A stretch of 39,092 bases of DNA, taken from Sphingosinicella soli. Its GTDB lineage: Bacteria > Pseudomonadota > Alphaproteobacteria > Sphingomonadales > Sphingomonadaceae. The DNA is taken from contig NZ_JACHNZ010000035.1 of NCBI RefSeq assembly GCF_014199685.1, positions 1 through 39,092 on the forward strand, given 5' to 3'. Shown here piece after piece: positions 1 to 7,867 of the stretch (its first letter is position 1; every line of letters begins with the position of its first letter). The translations under genes were made by a program, and so were the position numbers. The notes beneath the pieces were generated by a model. The model was not told the origin of the DNA and searched no databases. It worked only from the letters and a program-made list of their open reading frames with translations.

Positions 1-132
1 CCCCATATGAATATGTCTGCAAAATATGGTCCGAGCAGCCAAAACGGTTTATCAGAGAACCGCACCATCAAAACGAGGGACTAAACACCTAGGCGAAGTT
101 GGTGAGGGGGCAGCGCAGTGGGTGAGGAAAAC

Positions 133-1095
133 CTACTCCGCGCCCACCGGCGACCACCCCAGCCCGTCGCCGTCCTCACCCGCCGGGATGCGCCGCAGCA
201 CCTTGCCGCTCGGCCATTCGACCTCCGCGACCGTGTTCGTCCCCGTCTCCGCGACGTAAAGCCGCTCGCCGTCCGGCCGGAACAGGATCGTCACCTGCAT
301 CGCCTCGGCCTTGCCGCTCACCGGAATCGACCGCTCCAGCGTCCCCGTCTCGACGCTGTAGACGCCGAGCGCCCCCGCCTGCAGTTCGGATGTCACGGCA
401 TGCTTGCCGTCCGGGCTGATCGCGATGCGCAGCGGAAACGGACCCGTCTCGATGCGCCGCACCAGCGTGTCGGTCGCCGTGTCGTAAACGTGAATCTCGT
501 TCGATCCCCGGCTTGAAATCCACAGCTGCGTGCCGTCGGGCGTGATCGCGATCCCCTCCGCCTCGCGCCCGGCGGGCAGATGCGCGACCGTGCGCCCGCT
601 TTCCAGATCGATCACGCTCGCATTGCCGCTTTTCATGTTCGCCGTGTAGGCGCGCGGGCGCGTGGGGTGCACCGCCACCATGTGCGATCCGTCCGCCTCC
701 GTCGCGATCGATTGCAGCACGCGGCCGTCCGCGCCGTCGATCACCACCAGCGTTTTCGAAGCCTCGGCCGTCGCGAGCAGCCGGCCATCCGCTAGCCAGA
801 TCAGCCCGTGCGGCCGCGAATTGGGCGCAATATCCCACGTCGCCAGCCGCTTGCCGTCCGCCACACCGTAAACATCGATCGCCGCCGCGCCGTAGTTCAC
901 GACCGCCGCCCGCGCCCCGTCCGGCGACAGCGCCACCTCATGCGGCTGCGCCCCGCTCGCCGACCGCGCCTGCTCCCGCCCGCTGACAAGATCGACGAAA
1001 CTCACGGTATTCTCGCCCTTGTTCCCCACAATGAGCGTCTCGGCCGAAGCCGGAAGCGCGGCGATCAGCAGCGCGGCGGTGAAGATGGTACGCAT
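133..1095 (-). CDS. Secreted YVTN-type beta-propeller repeat protein
   Basis: This 320-residue protein starts with a Sec signal peptide (hydrophobic segment ending LPASA before ETLIVG). The rest is repeated propeller blades with recurring patterns such as VALSPDG, IAITPDG, IAISPDG and FRPDGERLYV, spaced about 40 residues apart, as in YVTN/NHL-like seven-bladed propellers. It is expected to be periplasmic. Such proteins bind partners or ligands and the family gives no specific reaction. The ATG start is supported by a GGGAGAG ribosome site just upstream. It has no operon partner in view, because the next genes on this strand form a toxin-antitoxin pair. Fold assignment is firm; function is not known. 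Confidence 0.85.
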   Translation of the reverse strand: MRTIFTAALLIAALPASAETLIVGNKGENTVSFVDLVSGREQARSASGAQPHEVALSPDGARAAVVNYGAAAIDVYGVADGKRLATWDIAPNSRPHGLIWLADGRLLATAEASKTLVVIDGADGRVLQSIATEADGSHMVAVHPTRPRAYTANMKSGNASVIDLESGRTVAHLPAGREAEGIAITPDGTQLWISSRGSNEIHVYDTATDTLVRRIETGPFPLRIAISPDGKHAVTSELQAGALGVYSVETGTLERSIPVSGKAEAMQVTILFRPDGERLYVAETGTNTVAEVEWPSGKVLRRIPAGEDGDGLGWSPVGAE

Positions 1096-1234
1096 GAAGC
1101 TCTCCCGATGTTTGGGGCATATTGGCGCAGGGAGGGCGGGAGGTCACGTGCTCGCGTCGACTTTTGAGGATTACACGATTGATGCACGAGAACTTGTCAT
1201 TTCAAAACCGCCACTCCGCCGCAGGCGGTTTAAG

Positions 1235-1636
1235 TCAGCGGTTGGTTTTGATACCCGTCGTCTGAACCACTATATGGATGCGCTTGTCTTTCCGCTTTCG
1301 AGCATTTTCCCATTCAAACTCTATCAGTTCGATGGCCGCCGCAACCCGGTTCCCCGCCTTTACGTGATCGCACTGCAGATGAACTTTGCTCAACTTGCGA
1401 AAACGCGCTCGGCTTCCTTTGGCGATCCTAGGCGCGACAGTTTTGAAGTCACCATCATGCGTAATTAGGATTTCACCTGCATCTTGAGCGGTCTTGGCCA
1501 CTAGCGGGTCAGGAGAGTCAGTTGGCAACACGTCTCGAAGACGCGTGACCTTATGGCCACGCTCTTCAAGGAACTTACAGACAGATTCCGAGACACAATG
1601 GTCCGCGAAAAAGCACAGCTTTGGGGCGGCGCTCAG
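1235..1636 (-). CDS. DUF5615 PIN-like toxin, probable CTG start
   Basis: The protein matches the DUF5615 PIN-like family. Near the N-terminus it has KLCFFADHCVSESVCKFLEERGHKV-like content (beta strand plus first acidic residue, then helix and GHKV), followed by DSPDPLVAKTA and the typical ILITHDGDF strand. Family members are predicted Mg-dependent ribonuclease toxins. The first ATG/GTG/TTG-type start in this frame is GTG at 1531, which would remove the first conserved strand and its acid. Extending upstream in frame reaches a CTG at 1636 that overlaps the antitoxin stop (CTGA), giving about 133 residues and a normal domain. I therefore infer a CTG start with translational coupling. The alternative is a mutated start and a dead toxin. 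Confidence 0.65.
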   Translation of the reverse strand: MSAAPKLCFFADHCVSESVCKFLEERGHKVTRLRDVLPTDSPDPLVAKTAQDAGEILITHDGDFKTVAPRIAKGSRARFRKLSKVHLQCDHVKAGNRVAAAIELIEFEWENARKRKDKRIHIVVQTTGIKTNR

Positions 1637-2277
1637 GCGGCGGCTTTCATGTTTCGCCGGACAGTGGACACATCGAACTTAGTCAGCGATGGATATTCCT
1701 CCACGATCGCATCGTCCGTGTAACCGGCGTTGATAAAACTCTCTACCGCTTTCACCGGAATACGTGTGCCTGCCAGCACATACGCATTGTGTGCTATGAA
1801 CTTGTGGCGCTCGACCACTCCAATCTGAGCTTTGTCGCGGTTACGCAGGGCCGCGGCCCTATCAGCGATATCTTTGGCAATCTCAGGAAGTGGAATATCC
1901 TGGAACGAATATTGCCCATCCGTAACATTCACCGGGCGGCCCTGATTGTCGTAAATTACGATTTTGCGCTTGGCTACAGTGAGCTTGATTTCCGACCACG
2001 GGTAACCGCTATGCCTTTTGAGAAGCTCATACGCTGTGCGTAGTTCGTTCAAAGGTACACGGTATTTTTCCGTCAGGATCGCAAGCGTCCGAAGTCCAAC
2101 CAAATCGTTGAACGAATAGATACGACTATAAGGGTTGCCACGATCGGCTTCATCGGCAAGCTCTGGGGAGAAAAATCCAAGACGATCCCAGCGCGTCAGG
2201 CGAGACTTAGAGATTTGCGTGATACGAGCAGCATGATCGACACTGAACGCGCGTAGCACAGTGCTCGTCGCATTCAT
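1633..2277 (-). CDS. MerR-like HTH / DUF433 antitoxin
   Basis: This 214-residue protein has a MerR-like winged helix at the N-terminus (about residues 12-80, with ITQISKSRLTRWDRLGFFSP and YSFNDLVGLRTL). A C-terminal DUF433 domain follows (about 150-210, with FIAHNAYVLAGTRIPVKAV and a YPSLTKFDV helix-turn-helix). DUF433 proteins are the antitoxin partners of DUF5615 toxins, and the toxin gene follows directly with a stop/start overlap. The antitoxin probably binds its own promoter through the MerR part and blocks the nuclease through the C-terminus. A GAGGGG ribosome site precedes the ATG. MerR-DUF433 fusions are longer than simple VapB-like antitoxins. Confidence 0.8.
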   Translation of the reverse strand: MNATSTVLRAFSVDHAARITQISKSRLTRWDRLGFFSPELADEADRGNPYSRIYSFNDLVGLRTLAILTEKYRVPLNELRTAYELLKRHSGYPWSEIKLTVAKRKIVIYDNQGRPVNVTDGQYSFQDIPLPEIAKDIADRAAALRNRDKAQIGVVERHKFIAHNAYVLAGTRIPVKAVESFINAGYTDDAIVEEYPSLTKFDVSTVRRNMKAAA

Positions 2278-2309
2278 TGACTTCCCCTCCCTCGATGCAG
2301 CCTATTCAT

Positions 2310-2317
2310 AGTATACT
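2310..2317. promoter_or_regulatory. Palindrome in toxin-antitoxin promoter region
   Basis: The 8-bp palindrome AGTATACT lies about 33 bases upstream of the antitoxin ATG. The sequence around it is AT-rich, and TATACT could serve as a -10 box on the minus strand. It is a plausible autoregulatory site for the MerR-like antitoxin, but it is short and there is no second copy, so this is weak. Confidence 0.3.
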
Positions 2318-2424
2318 CCTCGTAACCAACGCAATCTCCTTATGGAGTTGCTGATGGCCACAATATTAACGCGCAAACAGTGGGTCCGGCTCAACCTACC
2401 CAGGAACTTACCGGAGAATGCCTC

Positions 2425-2610
2425 TCACTTATCCGCCCCCTTCGCCTTCCCCCAACTCCGCGCCGCCGTGTACCCGAGGTAGCCCGTGCCGAAGAGCATG
2501 TAGAGCGGTTCGGGGATTGCCTCCAGGTAGGCGCCCATCCCCTGCCCGATCGCCTTGGCCGTCGCGGGGTCCCCTTCCTGTGCGGGCGCCTGCCAAAGGG
2601 CGGGAGACAT
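2425..2610 (-). pseudogene. C-terminal remnant of a 3TM-type phage/GTA holin
   Basis: The 61-residue frame contains AYLEAIPEPLYMLFGTGYLGYTAARSWGKAKG. Its PxxLYxLFGxGYLGYTAARxW pattern resembles the last transmembrane segment and tail of '3TM' holins used by phages and gene transfer agents in alphaproteobacteria. The two earlier membrane segments are absent, and no other phage gene is nearby. It lies antisense to the region just before fliF. Most likely this is a leftover of a prophage or GTA-type lysis gene. It could also be an intact short protein of unknown role. The family match is from memory and needs a search. Confidence 0.45.
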
Positions 2611-2724
2611 CGGGGGATGGCTTCCGCCCTTTTTTGCGTTCGCGGCCTGCCTGTTTCTTTACGTCATATTCACCATCAAAGCCGCAAAGTTCCGCATTGT
2701 GTATCGAACGGGACGAGTTTGCGC

Positions 2725-3519
2725 GTGGAACACGCTTTGAAAGCGCTGGGGCAGAGCGGAAAAGCGCTGCTGATGGCTGTGTTTTGCGCAGTCATCGTGG
2801 TGCTTGCCGCCGCGGCGCTGCCTGCCCGTGATCCCGTTCCGACGCCCGCAAGCCCCGCATCCGTTCCGGATCGGCAGAGCCTCGTCGAAACACGGCTTCG
2901 CGAACGGATCGAGAGCCTGATCGGCACGATCGTCGGCCGCGACAACGTGCGCGCGATCGTATCGGCGGAGATCGAGCCGGATCAGACCCGGCAACTTTCC
3001 CAGGCCGGCGAACCCGGCACGAACAGCACCGAGACGACCACCATCCGCAGCAGCGGCAGGATCGGCCGCCTGACCGTGTCCGTCATGGTCAACGGCCGTT
3101 ATGTCGATGGCACCGGCTACCATCCGCGCACGGAAGCCGAGCTTGCCCGCTTCACCCGCCTAGCAAAGGACGCCGCCGGGTTCGATGCGCTGCGCGGCGA
3201 TTCGCTGAGCGTGGAAACCGTGCGTTTCGCGCCCCGGGATACAGGCTCGGTGTTCGACGCGCTTTTGCCGTTTGCGCCCGCCGCGCTCGCCGGCCTGCTG
3301 GGGTTTGCCGCGCTGTTGCTGGTTCTGCGCATGGCCGGACGCCGCGCGCCGGAAATGACACCCACCGCCGCGCAGGATACCCAGGCGCCGCCACCCTCCC
3401 CACACGAACCGTTCGCAAGCGATATGGCCCAAAGCCCTGCGCTTCGCCGCGCCGGTGAAGCCGTCAGTACGCGCCCGGCCGTTGCCGCCGCAGTCGTCCA
3501 GCGCTGGATGTCCGCATGA
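2725..3519 (+). CDS. fliF: Short FliF-like MS-ring protein lacking RBM1 and RBM2
   Basis: With the GTG start at 2725 the product is about 264 residues, against roughly 530-570 for normal FliF. The order is: N-terminal membrane helix (LLMAVFCAVIVVLAAAALPA); a region like the FliF C-terminal domain/RBM3 (RERIESLIGTIVGRDNVRAIVSAEI, then RIGRLTVSVMVNG, then LAKDAAGFDALRGDSLSVETV) with a very short beta-collar insert; a second membrane helix (about 185-208); a proline-rich linker; and a final helix (AVAAAVVQRWMSA) like the FliG-binding tail of FliF. RBM1 and RBM2 are missing. It overlaps fliG by ATGA. The start is uncertain: TTG 2719 and ATG 2773 are alternatives. The missing domains make a normal export-gate-binding MS-ring unlikely. 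Confidence 0.75.
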   Translation: MEHALKALGQSGKALLMAVFCAVIVVLAAAALPARDPVPTPASPASVPDRQSLVETRLRERIESLIGTIVGRDNVRAIVSAEIEPDQTRQLSQAGEPGTNSTETTTIRSSGRIGRLTVSVMVNGRYVDGTGYHPRTEAELARFTRLAKDAAGFDALRGDSLSVETVRFAPRDTGSVFDALLPFAPAALAGLLGFAALLLVLRMAGRRAPEMTPTAAQDTQAPPPSPHEPFASDMAQSPALRRAGEAVSTRPAVAAAVVQRWMSA

Positions 3520-4475
3520 GCCCGCACGCAGCATACTTCCCCGTCGATCCATATCCGCAAAGCGGAGTCGCGCGCGCCGCCGCGCTGATGCTGGCACTTG
3601 GGCGTGAGCACGGCGCTGCGATCTGGGCGCACCTCGGCAACGATGAAGCGCGCGTGCTGAGCGCCGCGATGACGCGCATCGGGCCGATCCCCGCACCGCT
3701 CGCCGAGCGACTACTTGCTGAATTTACCGGAGACGTTTCCGGCGCCGCAACGTCTGAGGCAAAACCGCCTGCCGGTGAATCGATGTGGGATTCGCTCGCC
3801 GAAGTGAACGAAGACGTGCTCGCCGCCTATCTTCGCAGCGAACACCCCCAGACGGTTGCCGTCGTGCTCGGCAGGGTGAGGCGCGATCAGGCTGCGCGCG
3901 TTCTCTCCCGCCTGCCTGACGATTTTGCAATGGATGTCGTGCTGAGGATGCTCCGGTCCGGTGCCGTGCGGCAGGATGTTCTCGAGCAGGTCGAGGAAAC
4001 GCTGCGCGCCGAACTCCTCTCCAACCCGTCTCACGTCAACCGGCGCGACGCCCACGAGACAATGGCGGAAATTTTCAACCACCTCGACCGCAGCGCCGAA
4101 GCGCGCTTCATGCTGGCGCTGGAGGACCGCGCGTTCGATGCCGCCGAGCGCATCCGCACGCTGATGTTCACGTTCGAGGATCTGGCGCGGCTCGACGCGG
4201 CCAGCGTTCAGACGCTGCTCCGCAACATCGACAAAAGCCGCCTCGCCGCCGCACTGAAAGGCGCCCGCGAAGCGCTGCGCGAGTTCTTCTTCATGAGCAT
4301 GTCCGAACGCGCCGCCCGCATGCTGCGCGACGACATGGAACTGATGGGCCCCATTCGCCTGCGCGAGGCCGAAGAGGCCCAGCAAGCGATCCTGCAGGTT
4401 GCAAAACAGCTCGCAGATGCTGGCGAAATCGTTCTCGCCGACAGCCGCGACGGCAGCGAGGAGTTCGTGTTCTGA
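3516..4475 (+). CDS. fliG: Flagellar motor switch protein FliG
   Basis: This is a full-length FliG of 319 residues. The divergent N-terminal domain (about 10-75) is the part that would contact FliF. The middle domain carries the EHPQ motif (109-112) and continues through the MAEIFNHLDR linker. The C-terminal torque domain has MFTFEDL (217-223) and the charged helix with MSERAARMLRDDMELMGPIR (about 261-280). The Arg/Asp residues that face the stator in known FliG proteins are visibly kept. FliG sits on the cytoplasmic face of the MS-ring and transmits torque and direction. It overlaps the fliF stop by four bases and is followed by fliN, an order seen in Caulobacter-type fliF operons. The conserved torque region argues against simple decay. 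Confidence 0.92.
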   Translation: MSPHAAYFPVDPYPQSGVARAAALMLALGREHGAAIWAHLGNDEARVLSAAMTRIGPIPAPLAERLLAEFTGDVSGAATSEAKPPAGESMWDSLAEVNEDVLAAYLRSEHPQTVAVVLGRVRRDQAARVLSRLPDDFAMDVVLRMLRSGAVRQDVLEQVEETLRAELLSNPSHVNRRDAHETMAEIFNHLDRSAEARFMLALEDRAFDAAERIRTLMFTFEDLARLDAASVQTLLRNIDKSRLAAALKGAREALREFFFMSMSERAARMLRDDMELMGPIRLREAEEAQQAILQVAKQLADAGEIVLADSRDGSEEFVF

Positions 4476-4501
4476 TGGCTGCGTCTTTTCCAGGGAGAAG
4501 C

Positions 4502-4837
4502 ATGATGGACGAATTTCGTCCCGACTATGAACCTGCCCGCGCGCTTGGAGCAGAGGTGCCGCCGGAGGAAGCGGCCGACGTGCTGCGCAGCGCTGCGGAG
4601 CTTGAATCGATATTCGACGTTCCCGTGCGAGTTCAGGCCGTGCTCGGCCGCTCGGCGGTGGAGGTCAGCGAACTCCTGAAACTCGCGCCGGGCGCGGTCA
4701 TCGAACTCGATCGCCGCGTCGGCGAAGCGATCGACATCTTCGTGAACGACCGGCTCGTCGCACGCGGCGAAGTCGTGCTCGTCGACGAGCACCTCGGCGT
4801 CACCATGACGGAAATCGTGAGGCAGGAACGCGGATAA
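4502..4837 (+). CDS. fliN: Flagellar motor switch protein FliN (SpoA domain)
   Basis: This is a 111-residue protein with a short acidic N-terminus and a C-terminal SpoA/FliN domain (IFDVPVRVQAVLGRSAVEVSELLKLAPG, then IDIFVNDRLVARGEVVLVDEHLGVTMTEIV). The sequence agrees with FliN, the main C-ring component that binds CheY and the export ATPase complex. I chose the ATG at 4502 because GGGAG lies 4-8 bases upstream; an in-frame ATG at 4475 overlapping the fliG stop would add nine residues. No fliH, fliI, fliM, flhA, mot or rod/hook genes are present here, so the cassette stands alone in this window. Confidence 0.9.
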   Translation: MMDEFRPDYEPARALGAEVPPEEAADVLRSAAELESIFDVPVRVQAVLGRSAVEVSELLKLAPGAVIELDRRVGEAIDIFVNDRLVARGEVVLVDEHLGVTMTEIVRQERG

Positions 4838-4850
4838 CGCCGTCTGGCGC

Positions 4851-5192
4851 TCAGGTCAGCTTCCAGACGATCGGGATTACTAGCTTGGTCGGACCGCCGG
4901 GCGGCGGCGGCACCGTGCCGATCTTTTGCGGAATGCGCATGGCCTCGCGATTGAGGATCTGCGACGCCGTCGGCTCGACGAGTTCGACACCGGTGATCTT
5001 GCCGCCCGCATCGACGCTTATCCGCACCCTGGCAGTGCCTTCATCACCCCGAACCTGCGCGCTGCGCGGATAGGAGTGCTGCGCGGCGATGAGCCGCGTC
5101 ACGGTCGATTTCCAGTCCGATGCCTGCGCCGCCCCTCCGAACCCGAAGGCGAGGACAGCAGCAATCGCGATTTTATGGGGCCACCCTTCCAT
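4851..5192 (-). CDS. Small periplasmic TonB C-terminal domain protein
   Basis: This 113-residue protein has a signal peptide (hydrophobic stretch ending GGAAQA) followed directly by a TonB-C fold (HSYPRSAQVRGDEGTARVRISVDAGGKITGVELVEPTASQILNREAMR, then a proline-rich strand and VIPIVWKL). It lacks the long Pro-rich spacer of a true TonB and seems to have no retained membrane anchor, so it is probably a periplasmic TonB-C-like protein, not an energy transducer working with ExbBD. It is convergent with fliN. Function unknown beyond the domain. Confidence 0.75.
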   Translation of the reverse strand: MEGWPHKIAIAAVLAFGFGGAAQASDWKSTVTRLIAAQHSYPRSAQVRGDEGTARVRISVDAGGKITGVELVEPTASQILNREAMRIPQKIGTVPPPPGGPTKLVIPIVWKLT

Positions 5193-5255
5193 ACGGGCGG
5201 ACGCTAGCGGGGCGATCCTTGCGAAATCGTTTATTTCGTTATGAACGCGGAACGA

Positions 5256-6041
5256 TCAGAGCTGGCGTTCCACCATCATCTTCTTGATTTCGCCGATCGC
5301 CTTGGCCGGGTTCAACCCCTTCGGGCAGACGTTCGCGCAGTTCATGATGGTGTGGCAGCGATAGAGCCGGAACGGATCTTCAAGCTCGTCGAGCCGTTCG
5401 CCGGTCATCTCGTCACGGCTGTCCGCAAGCCAGCGATAGGCCTGAAGCAGGATCGCCGGGCCCAGGAACTTGTCTGAGTTCCACCAGTAGCTCGGGCAGC
5501 CGGTCGAGCAGCAGGCGCACAGGATGCACTCATAGAGCCCGTCGAGCTTCTCGCGGTCTTCGGGCGACTGGATGCGCTCCTTGCCCGAAGGCGTCGTGGA
5601 GACGGTCTGCAGCCACGGCTTGATCGAGGCGTACTGGGCATAGAAGTGCTTGAAATCAGGTACGAGGTCTTTCACGACCTCCATATGCGGAAGCGGCGTG
5701 ATCGCGACGGCGCCCTTCACCTCGTCGATCGGCTTCGTGCAGGCGAGCGTGTTCGAACCGTCGATGTTCATCGAGCACGAACCGCAGATGCCCTCGCGGC
5801 ACGAACGGCGGAAGGTGAGCGTCGGATCGACCTCGTTCTTTATCTTTATGAGCGCGTCGAGCACCATCGGCCCGCAACTGTCGAGATCGAGTTCGTAACT
5901 GTCCATGCGCGGATTTTCGCTGTCATCCGGCGACCAGCGGTAAATCTTGAACGTCTTGACATGCGTCGCGCCTTCGGGGGCCTTGTAAGCCTTGCCCTTG
6001 CCGTTCACCTTGCTGTTCTTCGGAAGCGTGAATTCGGCCAT
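5256..6041 (-). CDS. sdhB: Succinate dehydrogenase iron-sulfur subunit SdhB
   Basis: This 261-residue SdhB is of normal length and has all the cluster ligands: the [2Fe-2S] cysteines at 81, 86, 89 and 101 (CREGICGSC...C), the [4Fe-4S] group [11 protein letters not shown] at 172-182, and the [3Fe-4S] group [12 protein letters not shown] at 229-239. It passes electrons from the SdhA flavin to ubiquinone in complex II of the TCA cycle and respiratory chain. The ATG at 6041 follows a GGAGAG site; the frame stays open upstream, but that stretch does not look like SdhB. In many alphaproteobacteria sdhB follows sdhCDA. Here the upstream neighbour is a divergent, unrelated gene, so sdhB is detached from its partners. 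Confidence 0.97.
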   Translation of the reverse strand: MAEFTLPKNSKVNGKGKAYKAPEGATHVKTFKIYRWSPDDSENPRMDSYELDLDSCGPMVLDALIKIKNEVDPTLTFRRSCREGICGSCSMNIDGSNTLACTKPIDEVKGAVAITPLPHMEVVKDLVPDFKHFYAQYASIKPWLQTVSTTPSGKERIQSPEDREKLDGLYECILCACCSTGCPSYWWNSDKFLGPAILLQAYRWLADSRDEMTGERLDELEDPFRLYRCHTIMNCANVCPKGLNPAKAIGEIKKMMVERQL

Positions 6042-6217
6042 CGCGCGCGTCTCTCCTGTTCTCTCGCGCGTGCTGCCTAGCGCAATCGCGTGGTGGAAAA
6101 AACCTAAAAACGCCGCGCTCCGTAATAAGTCCGGCGCGGTGGGGCGCGTCCTTGAACTTGCGCCGCCTCCCCCTCGCTCTATAAGCACGGCTGGACCGTA
6201 AATCGACTGAGAGACCT

Positions 6218-7333
6218 GTGGATACGCCGACGACGCTTCTTCTCGCGGGCAAGAACGAAACGCCGATCTGGGGCATGTCCTCCGCCACCCGGATTACGCG
6301 GATCGCCAAGGCTTACCAGCCGAAACCGGACGAGACCGGCGTTATCGTCGCCGACACGCGCTTCGCTTTCGATCCGCAGTGGTACGCCTGGATCGCGGCG
6401 CGACCGGGCGCCGTGCTTACGCTCGGTGGGCGCCCTGTGCTCGCGAACGTGTCGCGGGAACGCGCCGAGGCCGTGCGAAGCGCCATCGACGCGGATAGCG
6501 GATCGTGGGCGGAGGGGCTTTCCGCCACCGCTTACGAAGACGGCATCACCATCTACAACGCCGCGCTGCGGAAGCGCGAGCGCCCGTTCCTGATCGAACT
6601 GATCCCGGCGAACGTCCGCGCCATCGAGCGCGCGAGCTATTTCGGCGCCTACAAGGGCGTCACCGACCTTCTCACCAAATATCTCTGGCCCGAATGGGCG
6701 CTCGTGCTGACCCGAATCGCCGCACGCACCGGCATGACGCCAAATTTCATAACAACGATCGGCGCGGCGCTCTGCGTGTGGGCGACAGTGCTGTTCTGGG
6801 ATGGCCATTACTGGACGGGCATGGCGGCGGGCCTAGCGTTCATGGTGCTCGATACCGTCGACGGCAAGCTCGCGCGCTGCACGATCACCTCGTCGTGGTG
6901 GGGCAATATCTTCGATCACGGACTCGATCTCGTGCATCCGCCGTTCTGGTGGTACGCTTGGGGTGTCGGCCTCGGCGCACACGGACTTGCGCTTGCGCCC
7001 GATGTGTTCTGGACGGTCATGGGCGTCATGGTCGGCGGCTATGTGCTGCAGCGGCTTATCGAAGGCTGGTTCATTCACGTTGCCGGTATGCACATCCACG
7101 TCTGGCGAAAGATCGACACTGACTTCCGCCTGATTACCGCGCGCCGGAACCCCAATATGCTGATCCTGTTCGTCAGCCTGCTCTTTTCGCGCCCTGATCT
7201 CGGCCTGCTCGCTGTCACGGGATGGACGGTGCTGAGCCTGATCTTCCATTTTGTCCGGCTTTTGCAGGCCATTGCGGCGCGGCGGCGCGGCGCTGCACTT
7301 ACGTCCTGGCTCAGCGACGGGAGCGCGGCTTGA
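6218..7333 (+). CDS. CDP-alcohol phosphatidyltransferase family membrane protein
   Basis: The 371-residue product carries the full CDP-alcohol phosphotransferase signature D-x2-DG-x2-AR-x8-G-x3-D-x3-D (D212, D215, G216, A219, R220, G229, D233, D237), with about five membrane helices around it. These enzymes transfer a phospho-alcohol from a CDP-linked donor to an acceptor alcohol in phospholipid or inositol-lipid synthesis, using two metal ions. The soluble N-terminal 130 residues may be a degenerate nucleotidyltransferase-like part, as found in bifunctional inositol-phosphate enzymes, but I see no intact nucleotide-binding motif. The start is GTG. The HIT hydrolase gene overlaps its stop codon, so the two are translationally coupled. 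Substrates are unknown. Confidence 0.85.
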   Translation: MDTPTTLLLAGKNETPIWGMSSATRITRIAKAYQPKPDETGVIVADTRFAFDPQWYAWIAARPGAVLTLGGRPVLANVSRERAEAVRSAIDADSGSWAEGLSATAYEDGITIYNAALRKRERPFLIELIPANVRAIERASYFGAYKGVTDLLTKYLWPEWALVLTRIAARTGMTPNFITTIGAALCVWATVLFWDGHYWTGMAAGLAFMVLDTVDGKLARCTITSSWWGNIFDHGLDLVHPPFWWYAWGVGLGAHGLALAPDVFWTVMGVMVGGYVLQRLIEGWFIHVAGMHIHVWRKIDTDFRLITARRNPNMLILFVSLLFSRPDLGLLAVTGWTVLSLIFHFVRLLQAIAARRRGAALTSWLSDGSAA

Positions 7334-7764
7334 ACGAGACCATTATTCGCTTCGGCTATCCGGCGACGCTGATCGCCGAATATGAACACTGGCTCGTCCT
7401 GCTCCGCCCGGCGCAACCTACGCTCGCCAGCCTCGTGCTTGCCGCGAAGTCTGACGCGACGGCCTTCGCCGACCTCCCGCCCCCCGCCTATGCCGAACTC
7501 GCGCAGGTCAGCCGCGACATCGAATCCGCCCTCCGCAGCGCGGTCGACCATGCCAGGCTCAATTACATGATGCTGATGATGGTGGACCCTCACGTCCATT
7601 CGCACGTCATTCCGCGCTATGAAGGCAGCCGCAGCTTCGAAGGCCGGGAGTTTCCGGATGCGGGCTGGCCCAAGCTCCCGGCGCTCGGTGAGGCCGTGGA
7701 ACTGGATGCGCCCGGAATTGCCGCCGTTTCCGGGTGGCTGAAGGGGCTCTGGCCGCCGCGCTGA
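7330..7764 (+). CDS. HIT-family nucleotide hydrolase/transferase
   Basis: This 144-residue protein has a HIT triad HVHSH (H88, H90, H92) followed by VIPRY. The preceding [13 protein letters not shown] and [14 protein letters not shown] strands are typical of HIT proteins. They hydrolyse or transfer nucleotide monophosphates through a covalent histidine intermediate. I chose the TTG at 7330 because it overlaps the upstream TGA (TTGA) and a GGAG lies about six bases before it; the open frame continues upstream but reads as a shadow of the neighbour. Coupling to the phosphatidyltransferase suggests a shared role with CDP- or nucleotide-linked substrates. That is inference. Confidence 0.85.
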   Translation: MNETIIRFGYPATLIAEYEHWLVLLRPAQPTLASLVLAAKSDATAFADLPPPAYAELAQVSRDIESALRSAVDHARLNYMMLMMVDPHVHSHVIPRYEGSRSFEGREFPDAGWPKLPALGEAVELDAPGIAAVSGWLKGLWPPR

Positions 7765-7867
7765 AACCGCGTCGATGTTAACCATGGTGAAACACCGCCG
7801 GCCGTATTCGGGTCGGACGGGAACCGGATGTGCCGCTTTTCCCGGGCGTATGAGGCATGTGCTGGCT

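Noticed and set aside
2380-2724. 115-residue N-terminal extension of the short FliF
   Set aside because: The upstream residues are Pro/Arg-rich, contain no RBM domain pattern and overlap the antisense holin fragment; they do not supply the missing FliF domains.
5219-5245. CGAAAT...ATTTCG inverted repeat as an sdhB terminator
   Set aside because: The stem is only six weak pairs and no T-run follows on the minus strand.
6042-6188. 49-residue N-terminal extension of SdhB
   Set aside because: The extension does not resemble SdhB, and the ATG at 6041 has a good ribosome site and the expected MAEF-type beginning.
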